Origin: Yoonia sp.
Lineage (GTDB): Bacteria > Pseudomonadota > Alphaproteobacteria > Rhodobacterales > Rhodobacteraceae
Length of the DNA: 64,000 nucleotides
Reading direction: 5' to 3'
NCBI RefSeq assembly: GCF_018402175.1
Contig: NZ_JAGYJK010000017.1
Location: 186,001 to 250,000, forward strand
Under the pieces are notes generated by a model. That model ran no database searches and was not told where the DNA came from. It saw only the letters and a program-made list of their open reading frames with translations. Shown piece by piece: positions 1-7,446 of this stretch (position 1 is the stretch's first letter; each line of letters begins with the position of its first letter). Position numbers and translations under genes: made by a program.

Positions 1-1
1 G

Positions 2-1438
2 GCGTTTCTGGTCGCTTTCTCTCTGCCCAACCTGTTCCGCCGGTTCTTTGCCGAAGGGGCGTTCAACATGGCCTTCGTGCCGATGTTCGCCAAAAAGCTC
101 GAGGCCGACGACGGCGCACATCAATTCGCGCAGGATGCTTACCTTGCGATGTGGGTGATCCTGTCGGTTTTCACCGTGATCGGGATCGTGGCGATGCCCG
201 CGCTGGTCACGGCGATGGCCAGCGGGTTCATCGGCGACGAACGCTTTGATCTGGCCATCTATTACGGACGGATCGCCTTTCCCTATATCCTGTTCATCTC
301 GCTGACAGCCCTTTTGTCGGGCGTGCTGAATGCGACAGGCCGGTTCACCGCCGCCGCCGCCGCACCGGTGATCCTGAATGCAGGCTTTGTCGTGGCCTTG
401 CTGATCGGGGCGGCCACCAGCACAGGCCCCGCGATCGACACCCCCGAACGGATGGGCCTGTGGCTCGCCTATGCGGTGCCATTGGCGGGGATCGGGCAAT
501 TGGCGATGGTCTGGTGGGCGGCAAAACGGGCGGGCTTTGCGCTGCAGATCGGCAAACCCCGCTGGACACCGGCGCTCAAACGGCTGGCGATTATCGCCGC
601 CCCCGCAGCATTGGCTGGCGGCGTTGTGCAGATCAACCTGCTGGTGGGCCGTCAGGTGGCCAGCTATTTCGACGGCGCTGTCGCGTGGCTGTCCTATGCC
701 GACCGGCTCTATCAACTGCCCTTGGGGGTCGTCGGCATCGCCATCGGCGTGGTGCTGCTGCCCGACCTGTCGCGCCGCCTGCGCGCCAATGACATGGCCG
801 GCGGCAAGGATGCGTTCAACCGCGCCTGCGAAGTCTCGCTCGCCCTGACGATCCCGGCCGCCGTGGCGCTGATGGTCATCGCCCTGCCTTTGGTCGGCGT
901 GTTGTTCGAACGGGGTGCGTTCGACGCCGCCGACACCAATGCCACGGCGCTAGCCGTCGCGGTCTACGGGCTGGGGCTGCCCGCCTTCGTGATGCAAAAG
1001 ACGCTGCAGCCTTTGTTCTTCGCACGCGAAGACACCAAACGGCCATTCTATTACGCCCTTGTCGCGCTGGTGCTGAATGCCGCCCTTGCCGTGGGTCTGT
1101 CGCCGCTGATCGGCTTTATCGCCGCCGCTTGGGGCACCAGCCTGACAGCATGGGCGATGGTCTGGCTTCTGTGGCGCGGCAGCCGCGACATGGGGGATGC
1201 GGCCGATTTCGACGCAAGGTTCAAATCGCGCCTGCCGCGGATCATCGCGGCTGCGGCTGTGATGGGGCTGGTGCTGGCCGCACTCGCCGCCGTGATGGCA
1301 CCGTTCTTCGACATCCCGACATGGCGCTATCTGGCACTGCTGGCCCTGATTGCGGCAGGCATCGTCACCTATTTCGGCACGGGACAGGTCATCGGCGCAT
1401 TCAAACTCGCCGAATTCCGGCGCGCGATGAAACGCTGA
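2..1438 (+). CDS. murJ: Lipid II flippase MurJ (5' end outside window)
   Basis: This is an integral membrane flippase of the MurJ/MviN family (MOP superfamily), which moves lipid II across the inner membrane for peptidoglycan synthesis. The frame is open from base 2, and the family motif PNLFRRFFAEGAF lies directly at the edge, so only about 35 N-terminal residues (first membrane helix) are missing. The remaining 478 residues contain about 13 hydrophobic helices and end in a normal TGA. An internal ATG at 68 is not the real start, because homology continues upstream of it. It converges on the rhomboid-like gene. Identification is firm; the start lies outside the window. Confidence 0.93.
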   Translation, partial: AFLVAFSLPNLFRRFFAEGAFNMAFVPMFAKKLEADDGAHQFAQDAYLAMWVILSVFTVIGIVAMPALVTAMASGFIGDERFDLAIYYGRIAFPYILFISLTALLSGVLNATGRFTAAAAAPVILNAGFVVALLIGAATSTGPAIDTPERMGLWLAYAVPLAGIGQLAMVWWAAKRAGFALQIGKPRWTPALKRLAIIAAPAALAGGVVQINLLVGRQVASYFDGAVAWLSYADRLYQLPLGVVGIAIGVVLLPDLSRRLRANDMAGGKDAFNRACEVSLALTIPAAVALMVIALPLVGVLFERGAFDAADTNATALAVAVYGLGLPAFVMQKTLQPLFFAREDTKRPFYYALVALVLNAALAVGLSPLIGFIAAAWGTSLTAWAMVWLLWRGSRDMGDAADFDARFKSRLPRIIAAAAVMGLVLAALAAVMAPFFDIPTWRYLALLALIAAGIVTYFGTGQVIGAFKLAEFRRAMKR

Positions 1439-1446
1439 TCGCAGTC

Positions 1447-1486
1447 ATCTTCCGAGCCCAAATATCCCCGCCGGAGGCATAAAAGT
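1447..1486 (-). repeat. Dispersed ~40-bp repeat, copy A
   Basis: First of six copies of an intergenic element whose core on the plus strand reads AAATATCCCCGCCGGAGGC. It begins four bases beyond the stop of the minus-strand rhomboid-like gene. Read on the minus strand it gives CCTCCGGCGGGG, which can form a short stem with a CGGC loop, followed by ATATTTGGG. It also sits between two convergent gene ends, so it could serve as a 3'-end or terminator element. That function is inferred from position only. Confidence 0.8.
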
Positions 1487-1489
1487 CCT

Positions 1490-2179
1490 TTACGACCTCT
1501 GCCGCATCCGCGCCAGCAGCATGGTCCAGCCACCGGGTGCCAATGGCACCGCCAGCACGAATCCCGCGACAAAGCCCGACAGTTCCGCGATCCATGACTG
1601 GCCCGCGCCAAAGATCAGCCCGAACCCCAGTTGCAGCGCCAGCAAAAACCCGATCAGCCGGAACGCCAGCAACTGGTTTTCCCCCGCCTGCCCCAGCCGC
1701 AGCCAAAGCACATAGGTATAGGCCCCGATCAGGCCGTAAACGGGGGTAAAACCACCCAGCAGCGGCGCATTGCCATCAACCAGCAGGCCATAAGCGACAG
1801 CCCCGATGATCGCGCAGACCAGATAGATCACCAGCACCTTCAACCCGCCAAAAAAGTCCGACGTGAACTTGCCCAGGGCCAGTGTCAGCGCGGCGCAGAA
1901 CGCCGTCTGCACGATTTCGCCATTGACGAAAGGATAGGTCACAAAGCGCATCAGCATATCGACCGACCAATCGCCCTGCACCAGCACGCGGTCCAGCACG
2001 GCGGGCGAAAAGCCGAACCGGCCCACCGCCTCCATCCGCCAGCCAAGGCCACGCGGCCCGCCGATCAGCCCCGCATTGGCCAGCTGGAACGCGGCCTCAG
2101 CGCCAATGATCAGCAGCGCAAGGCCGATCACGACAGGTGAAAGGTCATTGATCGGCTTCTCGGACATGTTGTCGGACAT
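1490..2179 (-). CDS. Rhomboid-fold membrane protein, probably catalytically inactive
   Basis: The 229-residue protein has about six hydrophobic helices and the overall pattern of rhomboid intramembrane proteases. At residues 142-149 it reads GGFTPVYG where active enzymes have GxSGxxxG, so the nucleophilic serine is missing. At 198-203 it reads AELSGF where active enzymes have AHLGGF, so the catalytic histidine is replaced by Glu. It is therefore probably a pseudoprotease that binds membrane clients rather than cutting them. The start at 2179 is chosen because GAAGG lies about 8 bases upstream; a second in-frame ATG at 2167 is possible. An upstream in-frame extension would run into trpS and is not used. 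Confidence 0.8.
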   Translation of the reverse strand: MSDNMSEKPINDLSPVVIGLALLIIGAEAAFQLANAGLIGGPRGLGWRMEAVGRFGFSPAVLDRVLVQGDWSVDMLMRFVTYPFVNGEIVQTAFCAALTLALGKFTSDFFGGLKVLVIYLVCAIIGAVAYGLLVDGNAPLLGGFTPVYGLIGAYTYVLWLRLGQAGENQLLAFRLIGFLLALQLGFGLIFGAGQSWIAELSGFVAGFVLAVPLAPGGWTMLLARMRQRS

Positions 2180-2266
2180 CGGGAACCTTCGGGCGGTTGA
2201 AGTTGACGGGCCTGTCTGGCATGGGTATGCGACGCTTGCCCTGAAATCCAGCCCGGACGTTGCCCC

Positions 2267-3283
2267 ATGACCCAGCCAACCTTTACCCCGCGCGTCTTTT
2301 CGGGGATCAAACCTTCGGGTGGTCTGCAACTGGGCAATTATCTGGGCGCGATCAAACGGTTCGTCGGCATGCAGGGCACGATGGAAACCATCTATTGCGT
2401 CGTCGATCTGCATGCGATCACCGTCTGGCAGGACCCCAAGGATCTGGCCAATGGCACGCGCGAGGTTGCGGCGGGCTATCTGGCGGCTGGCCTCGACCCT
2501 GCGAAATCCATCCTGTTCAACCAAAGCCGTGTTGCGGCCCATGCCGAATTGGGCTGGATCTTCAATTGCGTCGCACGCGTCGGCTGGATGAACCGGATGA
2601 CCCAGTTCAAGGACAAGGCGGGGTCGAACGCGGAAAAGGTGTCGCTCGGGCTTTATGCCTATCCGTCACTGATGGCGGCGGACATCCTGCTTTATCATGC
2701 GACCCATGTGCCAGTGGGCGAGGACCAGAAACAGCATGTCGAACTGACCCGCGATATCGCGGCCAAGTTCAACCACGATTACGGCGTCGATTTCTTTCCG
2801 CTGACCGAACCGGTGATCGACGGGCCAGCCACCCGCGTGATGAACCTGCGCGACGGGACCAAGAAAATGTCCAAATCCGGCGACAGCGATATGGAACGGA
2901 TCAACATGCTCGATGATGCCGACACGATCGCCAAAAAGTTCAAAAAGGCCAAGACCGACCCCGAACCGTTGCCCGAAACGATTGAAGGGCTGAAAACCCG
3001 CCCCGAGGCGCGCAATCTGGTGGATATCTATGCCGCCCTTGACGACACCACCCCCGAGGCCGTGATCGCGCAATACCCCGGTGCCGGCTGGGGCACGTTC
3101 AAGCCCGCGCTGGCCGATCTGGCGGTGGCGAAGCTGGCCCCCATTTCGCAGGATATGGCACGGTTCATGGCCGATCCCGCCGAGATTGACCGCATTCTGG
3201 CGCAAGGGGCCGACAAGGCGCGCGCCATCGCGCAACCCGTGCTGCAGCGGACCTATGATATCGTGGGCCTGCTGCGCGGCTGA
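2267..3283 (+). CDS. trpS: Tryptophan--tRNA ligase
   Basis: A class I aminoacyl-tRNA synthetase that charges tRNA-Trp in the cytoplasm. At 338 residues it matches the usual bacterial TrpRS length. The N-terminus shows the ATP-binding region [12 protein letters not shown] (the HIGH-equivalent), and the KMSKS loop appears as KKMSKSGDS near residue 200. The gene is divergent from the rhomboid-like gene, with an 87-base gap that must hold both promoters. I see no attenuator-like leader or tandem Trp codons, so regulation cannot be read from the sequence. Confidence 0.97.
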   Translation: MTQPTFTPRVFSGIKPSGGLQLGNYLGAIKRFVGMQGTMETIYCVVDLHAITVWQDPKDLANGTREVAAGYLAAGLDPAKSILFNQSRVAAHAELGWIFNCVARVGWMNRMTQFKDKAGSNAEKVSLGLYAYPSLMAADILLYHATHVPVGEDQKQHVELTRDIAAKFNHDYGVDFFPLTEPVIDGPATRVMNLRDGTKKMSKSGDSDMERINMLDDADTIAKKFKKAKTDPEPLPETIEGLKTRPEARNLVDIYAALDDTTPEAVIAQYPGAGWGTFKPALADLAVAKLAPISQDMARFMADPAEIDRILAQGADKARAIAQPVLQRTYDIVGLLRG

Positions 3284-3376
3284 TCTGCAGAGGCGCACAG
3301 TTTCTCTGTTTTCCTGCCCGATGACGGCGGGGCGGATCATGCCTATCCTGACAGCATAGCTGAAAGGATCACCCCC

Positions 3377-3871
3377 ATGTCTGCCACTGCCACCACCCGT
3401 ATCGGCCATGTCCATCTGCGTGTGTCCAATCTTGACCGCGCAATTGCCTTTTATGGCGATATTCTGGGCTTTCACGTCACACAGAGGTTCGGGACAGGTG
3501 CAGCCTTTCTCGCCGCAGGCGATTATCACCACCATATCGGGCTGAACACCTGGGACAGCCTTGGCGCGACGCCACCGCCTGCCGGACATACAGGCCTTTA
3601 CCACACCGCATTCCTGTTTCCCGATCGCGCGGCGCTAGGGGCGGTCGTGGCACGGGTGCTGGCGGCGGGCCTTCCGCTGGACGGTGCGGCCGACCACGGC
3701 GTCAGCGAGGCTGTCTATCTGCGTGACCCCGACAATAACGGGGTCGAGCTTTATTCCGACAAGCCGCAGGCGGACTGGCCCCGCGACGCCAACGGCGCAT
3801 TGCGGATGAGCAACAACAGGCTCGACGTGCAGGCACTGGTCGATCTCGCGCATAAGATGTCACAAAACTGA
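3377..3871 (+). CDS. VOC family protein (glyoxalase/dioxygenase fold)
   Basis: A 164-residue single-domain member of the vicinal oxygen chelate superfamily. Family features are the opening IGHVHLRVSNLDRAIAFY, an HHHIGLNTW segment supplying metal-ligand histidines, a second half starting TGLYHTAF, and the closing RDPDNNGVELY with its conserved Glu ligand. This layout resembles catechol-2,3-dioxygenase-like proteins, but the substrate cannot be told from sequence. The start is supported by AAAGGA eight bases upstream of the ATG. It appears to be a single-gene unit. Confidence 0.88.
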   Translation: MSATATTRIGHVHLRVSNLDRAIAFYGDILGFHVTQRFGTGAAFLAAGDYHHHIGLNTWDSLGATPPPAGHTGLYHTAFLFPDRAALGAVVARVLAAGLPLDGAADHGVSEAVYLRDPDNNGVELYSDKPQADWPRDANGALRMSNNRLDVQALVDLAHKMSQN

Positions 3872-3875
3872 ATCC

Positions 3876-4016
3876 GGCAGGTGGGAGGCTGAAACGGCGC
3901 TGCATGGATTCGCTCTGCTCCGCCCCGGCTAGGTGTCGCCTCCCCCAGTGACACCATGGTCTCGCAGGCACCCGGTGTTCCCCGGCACCGGGTGCCAATG
4001 CGGCCCACCCGTTGCC
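3876..4016 (+). ncRNA. Candidate structured RNA or leader upstream of the usp gene
   Basis: This 141-base gap segment can fold into a closed multi-hairpin structure. The ends pair (GGCA-GGTGGG at 3876-3885 with CCCACC and TGCC at 4004-4016). Inside are a 6-bp stem (GGTGTC 3932-3937 with GACACC 3950-3955) and a perfect 10-bp stem (GGCACCCGGT 3967-3976 with ACCGGGTGCC 3987-3996). I do not recognise it as 6S RNA, SRP RNA, tmRNA or a known riboswitch. It could be a free small RNA or the 5' leader of the stress protein gene. The pairing is visible; the function is unknown. Confidence 0.3.
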
Positions 4017-4061
4017 AGCGCCATGTTCCTGCTGCACTATGCCCCGAACAGGAGTATGAAC

Positions 4062-4517
4062 ATGCGCAAGTTTCTGGTGGTGCTGGACGACAGCCGCGAA
4101 TGTCTGAACGCGATGCGGTTCGCTGCGATGCGTGCGGCACGGTCTGGCGGTGGTGTGACGATCTTGTCGGTGATCCCGCCCGACGAATTCAACCACTGGA
4201 TCGGCGTCGGTGAAATCATGCGTGCCGAGGCCCGCGAACGGATCGAAGTCCATTACGAGGTTTTCGCCAAATGGATGCGCGACAAGCAGAATATCCATCC
4301 CGAACTGATCATCCGCGAAGGCGAACCGCTGGATGAAATCATCGCGCAGATCACCGAAGACCCCGAAATCGGCGTTCTGGTGCTGGGCGCTGGCACCGAT
4401 ACCAAAGGCCCCGGCCCGCTGGTCACACAACTCAGCCGTCAGGCTGGCAGCCTGCCGGTGCCGATCACCATCGTGCCGGGGGATCTGTCAAAAGAACGGC
4501 TCGAATCGATTACCTGA
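4062..4517 (+). CDS. Universal stress protein (UspA family)
   Basis: A 151-residue protein with one Usp domain, starting MRKFLVVLDDS and containing the nucleotide-loop-like LVLGAGTDTKGPGPL segment followed by PITIVPG. Such cytoplasmic proteins bind ATP or other nucleotides and are made under starvation or stress; the exact role is not known. Of two in-frame ATGs, the one at 4062 is preferred because GGAG at 4051-4054 lies seven bases upstream, while the ATG at 4056 would leave only one base. The preceding structured gap may be its leader. Confidence 0.9.
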   Translation: MRKFLVVLDDSRECLNAMRFAAMRAARSGGGVTILSVIPPDEFNHWIGVGEIMRAEARERIEVHYEVFAKWMRDKQNIHPELIIREGEPLDEIIAQITEDPEIGVLVLGAGTDTKGPGPLVTQLSRQAGSLPVPITIVPGDLSKERLESIT

Positions 4518-4528
4518 TACCGGCGCAG

Positions 4529-4577
4529 TTTAGAATCGTTCCAAATCCTTGACAGATCGCGCGCGCATGCGCATATT
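4529..4577 (+). promoter_or_regulatory. Probable promoter with Irr-type box before the Nfu gene
   Basis: TTTAGAA-TCG-TTCCAAA at 4529-4545 is an inverted repeat with one mismatch to the alphaproteobacterial Irr box (ICE), TTTAGAA-N3-TTCTAAA. It is followed at once by a consensus -35 TTGACA (4549-4554), a 17-base spacer and CATATT (4572-4577). The placement just upstream of the -35 fits iron-responsive control by Irr of the Fe-S carrier gene downstream. The consensus is recalled, not searched. Confidence 0.5.
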
Positions 4578-4604
4578 CAAAGCCTGAAACAGAAGGTCCG
4601 CATC

Positions 4605-5168
4605 ATGTTCATCCAGACCGAATCGACCCCGAACCCCGCAACGCTGAAATTCCTGCCCGGACAAAACGTGCTGGAGGTTGGCACCGCCGATTTCCCCAAT
4701 GCCGAGGCCGCGCAGCATTCGCCGCTGGCGCAGCGCATCTTTGCCGCTGGTGGCGTGGCGGGCGTGTTCTTTGGTATTGATTTCGTCACCGTGACCAAGG
4801 CCGATGGCGCCGAATGGGACCATATCAAGCCCGGCATTCTGGGCGCGATCATGGAACATTACCAGTCGGGCCAGTCGGTCATGGCCGCCGACCACAAACC
4901 CGTCAGCGGACATGCCGACCACAGTGGCGAGGATGGCGATATCGTCACCCAGATCAAGGAATTGCTGGACACCCGCGTGCGCCCTGCCGTGGCGCAGGAC
5001 GGCGGCGACATCACATTCCACGGCTTTGACCGCGGGATTGTTTATCTGCATATGCAGGGTGCCTGTGCCGGCTGCCCGTCATCCACACTGACGCTGAAAA
5101 TGGGCATCGAAAACCTGCTGCGCCACTATATCCCCGAGGTGATCGAAGTCCGGCCTGTCGCGGCCTAA
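4605..5168 (+). CDS. Nfu-type Fe-S cluster carrier protein (NifU family)
   Basis: A 187-residue protein with two domains: an N-terminal Nfu domain (MFIQTESTPNPATLKFLPG to about residue 90) and a C-terminal NifU-like domain (about 105-180). The latter carries the cluster-binding CAGC motif at about residues 152-155. Proteins of this form hold a [4Fe-4S] cluster and pass it to targets such as lipoate synthase and respiratory subunits. It follows a TTGACA promoter overlapped by a likely Irr box, consistent with iron control. It is 17 bases upstream of tsaB and may be co-transcribed with it. Confidence 0.93.
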   Translation: MFIQTESTPNPATLKFLPGQNVLEVGTADFPNAEAAQHSPLAQRIFAAGGVAGVFFGIDFVTVTKADGAEWDHIKPGILGAIMEHYQSGQSVMAADHKPVSGHADHSGEDGDIVTQIKELLDTRVRPAVAQDGGDITFHGFDRGIVYLHMQGACAGCPSSTLTLKMGIENLLRHYIPEVIEVRPVAA

Positions 5169-5185
5169 GCGGACGCGCATCAATC

Positions 5186-5770
5186 ATGCCGCCTGACACC
5201 AGACTGATCGCATTCGACACATCGGCGGCGCATTGCGCCGCCGCTTTGCTGTTGGGCGACCGGATCATCACCCGCATCGACGACATGGCCAAAGGACAGG
5301 CCGAACATCTGATGCCGATGCTGCAAGAGATGCTGACGGCCGAAGGTCTGACATGGCGCGATCTGGACGGGATCGGTGTGGGTACGGGGCCGGGCAATTT
5401 CACCGGCATCCGTATTTCGGTCAGTGCCGCGCGTGGTCTGGCCTTGGGACTGGGCAAGCCTGCGGTCGGGGTGTCGGTGTTCGAAACGACACGGCGGCTG
5501 TCCAATCACGCACAGGTTGCGGTGCCTGCCCCGCGCGACCAAGCCTATCTGATGGATTTCGACACGATGGCCAAGGCGGTCATTGTACCGTTCGGCGCTG
5601 TGGGCGCTGCCGCGCTTTCGACCGACCACAGCCCTGCGGCGCATGTGGGCTGCATGGCGCAGATCGCGGCAGGCCGGATCGGCGGGGATCATCCGCGCCC
5701 TACCCCGCTTTATGTGCGCGCTGCCGATGCCGCACCCGCGCGGGACGCTGCCCCCGTGATCCTGCCATGA
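5186..5770 (+). CDS. tsaB: tRNA threonylcarbamoyladenosine protein TsaB
   Basis: A 194-residue member of the TsaB (YeaZ) family, an ASKHA-fold partner that dimerises with TsaD in making t6A37 in ANN-decoding tRNAs. Diagnostic segments are LIAFDTSAAHCAAALL at the N-terminus and GVGTGPGNFTGIRI near residue 70. The C-terminal half is short and diverged, as in many alphaproteobacterial TsaB proteins. Its stop overlaps the start of rimI in an ATGA arrangement, indicating translational coupling. Confidence 0.93.
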   Translation: MPPDTRLIAFDTSAAHCAAALLLGDRIITRIDDMAKGQAEHLMPMLQEMLTAEGLTWRDLDGIGVGTGPGNFTGIRISVSAARGLALGLGKPAVGVSVFETTRRLSNHAQVAVPAPRDQAYLMDFDTMAKAVIVPFGAVGAAALSTDHSPAAHVGCMAQIAAGRIGGDHPRPTPLYVRAADAAPARDAAPVILP

Positions 5771-6186
5771 CGCCAGAGGTATTGGCCCGCATCCACGCAC
5801 AGGCGTTTTCCAGCACGCGCGCATGGTCGGCGGCAGAATTCCGTGGCCTGCTGGACCAGCCCGGCATGGTATTGACAGGCGACGACCGCGCCTTTGCCCT
5901 GCTGCGCGTGACGCTGGACGAGGCTGAGGTGCTGACCGTCGCCACCGCCCCCGAACATCGCCGCAAGGGGCTGGCGCGCGCGGTGCTGGCGCAGGCGGAA
6001 ACGGCGGTACAGACGCTGGGTGCCGCCGTGATCTTTCTTGAGGTGGCCGAGGATAATGACGCCGCCCGCGCGCTTTATGCGCAGGCGGGCTATGCCCAGA
6101 TCGGGCGGCGGCCCGGTTATTATCTGCCCAAAGATGCAGCACCTGTCGCGGCGCTGGTGCTGCACAAGGCAGTTGTCGCACAGTAA
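5767..6186 (+). CDS. rimI: GNAT acetyltransferase, probably RimI
   Basis: A 139-residue GNAT-fold acetyltransferase. The acetyl-CoA loop appears as APEHRRKGLARAVL (Q/RxxGxG/A type) and is followed by FLEVAEDNDAARALYAQAGY, the classic motif B of RimI-like enzymes, which acetylate the N-terminus of ribosomal protein S18 or other proteins. The tsaB-rimI order is common in bacteria and supports the name. The start overlaps the tsaB stop by four bases. The true protein substrate is uncertain in alphaproteobacteria. Confidence 0.85.
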   Translation: MTPEVLARIHAQAFSSTRAWSAAEFRGLLDQPGMVLTGDDRAFALLRVTLDEAEVLTVATAPEHRRKGLARAVLAQAETAVQTLGAAVIFLEVAEDNDAARALYAQAGYAQIGRRPGYYLPKDAAPVAALVLHKAVVAQ

Positions 6187-6374
6187 CGCGGCGTCAGGTG
6201 CATGACCGGCGATCAATCCTCTGACAGATGCCCGATTTGGCGCAAAAACCTGTTGATCTTCGTCAGCCGCCGATGCCTTATCTTGCGATGGCCCGACAAT
6301 GGTCGGCTAAGCAATCAACCGAAGGCGCAGGCGAACAGCCGGCAAGACTTCGAAAAACGACTTGGGAGACGACG

Positions 6375-7370
6375 ATGACCGTTATGCATAAACTTCTTGG
6401 CGCATCCGCAGCACTGGCTCTGAGCGCAGGTGCCGCTGCCGCCGATCCAGCCATCCTGTTCGATCTGGGTGGCAAGTTCGACAAATCCTTTAACGAAAGC
6501 GCCTATAACGGGGCAGAGCGTTGGGCGACGGAAACCGGCGGCAGCTATGCCGAGGTCGAAATCCAGTCCGATGCACAGCGTGAACAGGCGATCCGCCGTT
6601 TCGCTGAATCCGGTGCCAACCCGATTGTGATGGCTGGCTTTTCATGGGCCACGCCGCTGGAAAAAGTGGCTGCCGACTATCCCGACACCAGCTTTACCAT
6701 CATCGACATGGTCGTTGACGCGCCCAACGTGCGGTCGGTCGTGTTCAACGAACATGAAGGGTCCTATCTGGTCGGCATGATGGCTGCGATGGCCTCTGAA
6801 ACCGGCACTGTGTCCTTTGTCGGTGGCATGGACATCCCGCTGATCCGCAAATTTGCCTGCGGCTATGCCCAGGGCGTGCTGGCCGTGAACCCCGAAGCAA
6901 CCGTGATTGCCAACATGACTGGCACCACACCTGCGGCATGGAACGATCCGGTGAAAGGGTCCGAACTGACGCTGGCGCAGATCAGCCAGGGGTCCGACGT
7001 GGTCTTTGCCGCTGCCGGTGGCACCGGTGTCGGTGTGTTGCAGACCGCCGCCGACAGCAACATCCTGTCGATCGGCGTCGATGCCAACCAGAACTATCTG
7101 CACCCCGGTCAGGTTCTGACCTCGATGCTCAAGCGCGTGGATAATGCAGTTTATGACGCATTCACCCAAGGCGAGGCACTGGAAACAGGGTTCAACGTCA
7201 TGGGCGTGGCGAACGAAGGCGTGGGTTACGCGCTGGATGAATTCAACGCCGATCTGGTGACCGCCGACATGCAAGCCGCCGTCGATGCCGCCGCGGCCGA
7301 TATCGCAGCAGGCACGCTGGCTGTGCATGATTATTCATCCGACGAAAGCTGCCCTGCCCTGACGTTCTAA
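6375..7370 (+). CDS. BMP-family substrate-binding protein of a nucleoside ABC importer
   Basis: A 331-residue periplasmic binding protein of the BMP/PnrA-like family, which binds purine or other nucleosides. It has a cleavable signal peptide (MHKLLGASAALALSAG, cleavage near AAA-DP) with no lipobox Cys, so it is likely soluble in the periplasm. Family motifs are DLGGKFDKSFNESAYNG and GFSWATPLEKVA. The start is chosen at 6375 because GGGAG lies six bases upstream; an open extension to 6228 lacks support. It heads an operon with ATPase, two permeases, an unknown protein and a nucleoside phosphorylase, which fits nucleoside uptake. Confidence 0.92.
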   Translation: MTVMHKLLGASAALALSAGAAAADPAILFDLGGKFDKSFNESAYNGAERWATETGGSYAEVEIQSDAQREQAIRRFAESGANPIVMAGFSWATPLEKVAADYPDTSFTIIDMVVDAPNVRSVVFNEHEGSYLVGMMAAMASETGTVSFVGGMDIPLIRKFACGYAQGVLAVNPEATVIANMTGTTPAAWNDPVKGSELTLAQISQGSDVVFAAAGGTGVGVLQTAADSNILSIGVDANQNYLHPGQVLTSMLKRVDNAVYDAFTQGEALETGFNVMGVANEGVGYALDEFNADLVTADMQAAVDAAAADIAAGTLAVHDYSSDESCPALTF

Positions 7371-7394
7371 GACGTCCGACAGGCCATAAAAGCG

Positions 7395-7427
7395 GGGCCG
7401 CGCTGATATCCATCCGCGCGGCCCTTT
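7395..7427 (+). terminator. Intercistronic hairpin after the binding-protein gene
   Basis: GGGCCGCGC (7395-7403) pairs perfectly with GCGCGGCCC (7416-7424) across a 12-base loop and is followed by TTT. It lies 24 bases after the binding-protein stop and before the ATPase start. Such hairpins usually weaken read-through or protect the upstream mRNA, giving more binding protein than transporter. The short T run argues for partial rather than full termination. Confidence 0.55.
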
Positions 7428-7446
7428 GTACAAGGACAAGTGCCGC

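Noticed and set aside
2180..2542. N-terminal extension of the rhomboid-like protein up to 2542
   Set aside because: It would overlap 276 bases of trpS and adds sequence unlike the family; a good ribosome-binding site supports the start at 2179.
3702..4430. 242-residue minus-strand open frame covering the structured gap before the stress protein gene
   Set aside because: It is antisense to two real genes, has no domain, and the gap shows RNA-like pairing rather than codon structure.
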